From NCBI GenBank assembly GCA_964579325.1, contig CAZOHN010000182.1, forward strand, positions 1-7,424: a stretch of 7,424 bases of DNA. Direction: 5' to 3'. Below the pieces are notes generated by a model. The model was not told the origin of the DNA, made no database searches, and saw nothing but the letters and a program-made list of their open reading frames with translations. A program made the position numbers and the translations under genes. This DNA comes from CAZOHN01 sp964579325. Lineage in GTDB: Bacteria > Pseudomonadota > Alphaproteobacteria > Rhodobacterales > Rhodobacteraceae. Positions 5,971 through 7,424 of this stretch are shown one piece after another; positions within the stretch are counted from its first letter, which is position 1; every line of letters begins with the position of its first letter.

Positions 5971-6806
5971 CGGGGCCGACCCTGCTGGAGGTGCTTGCCG
6001 ATGCGGTACAACGCCTGCGGGCGGCGGGTGTCGAGGACCCCGGCCGCGATGCGCGCCTGCTGCTTGCCGGGGCGCTGGGGCTGAGGGGCAGCCTGGCGGC
6101 GGCCGATCCCGCCCGCACGATCACCGCGGACGAGGCTGCGGCCGTCGGGCGCCATGTCGCCGCCCGTGCGGCGCGCCAGCCGGTGAGCCAGATCCTCGGG
6201 CGCCGCGCGTTCTGGGGCCGCGACTTCATCGTCACGCCCGATACGCTGGATCCGCGCCCCGATACCGAGACGCTCGTCGAGGTGGCGCTCGCGGCGCCCT
6301 TCGCCCGCGTCCTCGACCTCGGCACGGGGACCGGGTGCCTGCTGCTGACGCTTCTTGCCGAGCGGCCCGGGGCGACGGGGCTGGGCACCGATGTCTCGCC
6401 GGCCGCGCTGGAGGTGGCGCGGCGCAACGCTGCCGCCCTCGGCCTCACCGACCGGGCCGATCTGGCGATCGCGTCGTGGTTCGAAGGCGTCGGCGGGAAT
6501 TTCGACCTGATCGTCTCGAACCCGCCCTACATCGCCGCTGCCGAGATGGCGGGCCTGGCGCCTGAAGTGCGCGACTGGGAGCCGCGCGGGGCCTTGACCG
6601 ACGAAGGCGACGGGCTGGGAGCCTACCGCGCGATTGCCACGGGTGCCGCCGCCCACCTTGTCCCGGGAGGGCGTATCGCGGTCGAGATCGGTCTCGGGCA
6701 GGAGGGAGCGGTAGCGGGGTTCTTCCGTGCCGCCGGTCTCGCCGGGGTCGCGACGCATCACGACCTGACAGGGCGCGTCCGGGTGGTTTCGGCGCGCCGG
6801 GAGTGA
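5967..6806 (+). CDS. prmC: Release factor glutamine N5-methyltransferase
   Basis: SAM-dependent enzyme that methylates the GGQ glutamine of release factors 1 and 2, raising their release activity. The protein has 279 residues, normal for the family. A helical N-terminal substrate-binding domain (about 1-75) is followed by QPVSQILGRRAFWG (71-84) and RPDTE (97-101). The SAM-binding motif I is DLGTGTG (117-123), acidic TDVS at 141-144 follows, and the NPPY motif at 185-188, which contacts the target glutamine, lies in SNPPYIA. The C-terminal strand block is LVPGGRIAVEIGLGQ. The start ATG overlaps the prfA stop (ATGA), so the enzyme is translationally coupled to its substrate. No T-rich terminator follows; an imperfect GC hairpin (6787-6821) spans the stop codon. 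Confidence 0.96.
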   Translation: MTGPTLLEVLADAVQRLRAAGVEDPGRDARLLLAGALGLRGSLAAADPARTITADEAAAVGRHVAARAARQPVSQILGRRAFWGRDFIVTPDTLDPRPDTETLVEVALAAPFARVLDLGTGTGCLLLTLLAERPGATGLGTDVSPAALEVARRNAAALGLTDRADLAIASWFEGVGGNFDLIVSNPPYIAAAEMAGLAPEVRDWEPRGALTDEGDGLGAYRAIATGAAAHLVPGGRIAVEIGLGQEGAVAGFFRAAGLAGVATHHDLTGRVRVVSARRE

Positions 6807-6855
6807 CTTCCGCGCCGGAAAGTGCCGAAGGTTGCGCCTGATTGCGAGAATCGAC

Positions 6856-6885
6856 TTGTCACCCGTGTCCTGAAGTGATTATGAA
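6856..6885 (+). promoter_or_regulatory. Candidate sigma-70-type promoter for the DUF4167 gene
   Basis: TTGTCA (6856-6861, five of six to TTGACA) and TATGAA (6880-6885, four of six to TATAAT) are separated by 18 nt. This is the most A/T-rich part of the 212-nt gap between prmC and the DUF4167 gene. If used, the mRNA would carry a leader of roughly 125 nt. That leader contains an imperfect hairpin, GGAGGGACG (6897-6905) with CGTCTCCCC (6912-6920), having one mismatch and one G-T pair. Confidence 0.4.
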
Positions 6886-7018
6886 ACCACGCGGGAGGAG
6901 GGACGCGACTACGTCTCCCCCGCCGGCAAGCCAAACACCTCAGGACAAGCTCGGAACGCCCCTAGGGTCAGGCCGCGCGGTCCGGGCAAGGCCCGAAAAA
7001 GGCTGGACAACAGATTAC

Positions 7019-7424
7019 ATGAGATCATCGAAATCCCGTTCGCGTTCGAAGTCGAACCGGCAGCGTTCGCCCCTAGGCAACATCGTCAACCGCGTGTTCG
7101 ACAGTTCGGGCCCGGAAGGCAAGGTGCGTGGCACCCCGCAGCAGATCATCGACAAGTATCTGATGCTGGCCCGCGATGCGCAGCTCAGCAACGACCGCGT
7201 GGCGGCGGAGAATTTCCTCCAGCACGCCGAGCATTATGCCCGGATGCTGGGCGAGGCGCAGCGCGAGCTGGACGCGCAGCGTCGCGAATTCGGCGGGCAG
7301 CCGGGCGGGAACGGTGGCCAGGCCAACGGTCAGGGCGGCTATCCCGACGATCGCGACGATCCACGGCAGGAGCAGCCGCGGCAGGACAACCGGGGCGACG
7401 GCGGCGGTCGCAACGACCGGCGCG
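7019..7424 (+). CDS. DUF4167 domain protein, 3' end cut by window
   Basis: Open from ATG at 7019 to the right edge, 135 residues visible. The N-terminus is a basic Arg/Ser stretch (MRSSKSRSRSKSNRQR) followed by NIVNRVFDSSGPEGKVRGTP (21-40), QQIIDKY and LARDAQLSNDRVAAENFLQHA (about 50-70). This is the highly conserved DUF4167 module of alphaproteobacteria. From about residue 92 the chain becomes low-complexity and disordered, rich in Gly, Asn, Gln, Asp and Arg. The basic start and RG/GN-type tail suggest RNA or nucleic-acid binding, which is inference; no activity is known to me. No strong Shine-Dalgarno is visible, with only GGCTGGA about 11 nt upstream. The position after prfA-prmC is a common arrangement in this group. 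A candidate promoter lies at 6856-6885. Confidence 0.9.
   Translation, partial: MRSSKSRSRSKSNRQRSPLGNIVNRVFDSSGPEGKVRGTPQQIIDKYLMLARDAQLSNDRVAAENFLQHAEHYARMLGEAQRELDAQRREFGGQPGGNGGQANGQGGYPDDRDDPRQEQPRQDNRGDGGGRNDRR

Noticed and set aside
6787..6821. Hairpin TTTCGGCGCG/CGCGCCGGAAA at the prmC end as a terminator.
   Set aside because: It has a bulge and a 14-nt loop containing the stop codon, and no T tract follows on either strand.
6824..6837. GCCGAAGGTTGCGC also found as its reverse complement at 3096-3109, suggesting a dispersed repeat.
   Set aside because: A single 14-bp match in 7.4 kb of GC-rich sequence is close to chance expectation, and the flanks do not match.

Overview
The window is about two-thirds G+C with dense genes and strong G/C at third codon positions. 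Gene families and order point to an alphaproteobacterium of the Rhodobacteraceae/Paracoccaceae type: a short divergent Hint-domain protein, tRNA-Leu directly before tig, and prfA-prmC followed by a DUF4167 gene. The species cannot be named from this sequence.

Layout. (1) Positions 2-736 hold the 3' part of the ADP-dependent NAD(P)HX dehydratase gene (NnrD domain), read rightward and cut by the window edge. A two-hairpin palindromic repeat (94-215) lies inside it without breaking the frame. (2) A convergent Hint-like gene (733-1212, minus strand) ends on the same TTAG tetranucleotide as nnrD. (3) tRNA-Leu(UAG) at 1401-1485 lies only 28 nt before tig (trigger factor, 1514-2845), which ends at a strong intrinsic terminator (2871-2897). 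(4) A stretch of about 545 nt (2898-3442) has no gene that can be named. Part of its minus strand has coding-like composition but no start codon. (5) An agmatinase-family ureohydrolase gene (3443-4444) ends in a 12-bp tandem repeat and overlaps, through GTGA, a membrane-anchored DUF1499 gene (4441-4878). (6) prfA (release factor 1, 4915-5970) overlaps prmC (its glutamine methyltransferase, 5967-6806) through ATGA. (7) A 212-nt leader with a candidate promoter precedes a DUF4167 gene that runs off the right edge (7019-7424).

How the genes work together. Most are housekeeping: NAD(P)HX repair, co-translational folding (tig), leucine decoding, and translation termination (RF1 and the enzyme that methylates its GGQ motif, made from coupled genes). 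The ureohydrolase suggests polyamine or guanidino-compound metabolism.

The most unusual item is the nnrD repeat: two inverted REP-like hairpin units inside a reading frame. They add about 41 Pro/Gly-rich residues between two conserved motifs while every downstream motif stays intact. No defence system, CRISPR array, prophage or complete insertion sequence was seen.
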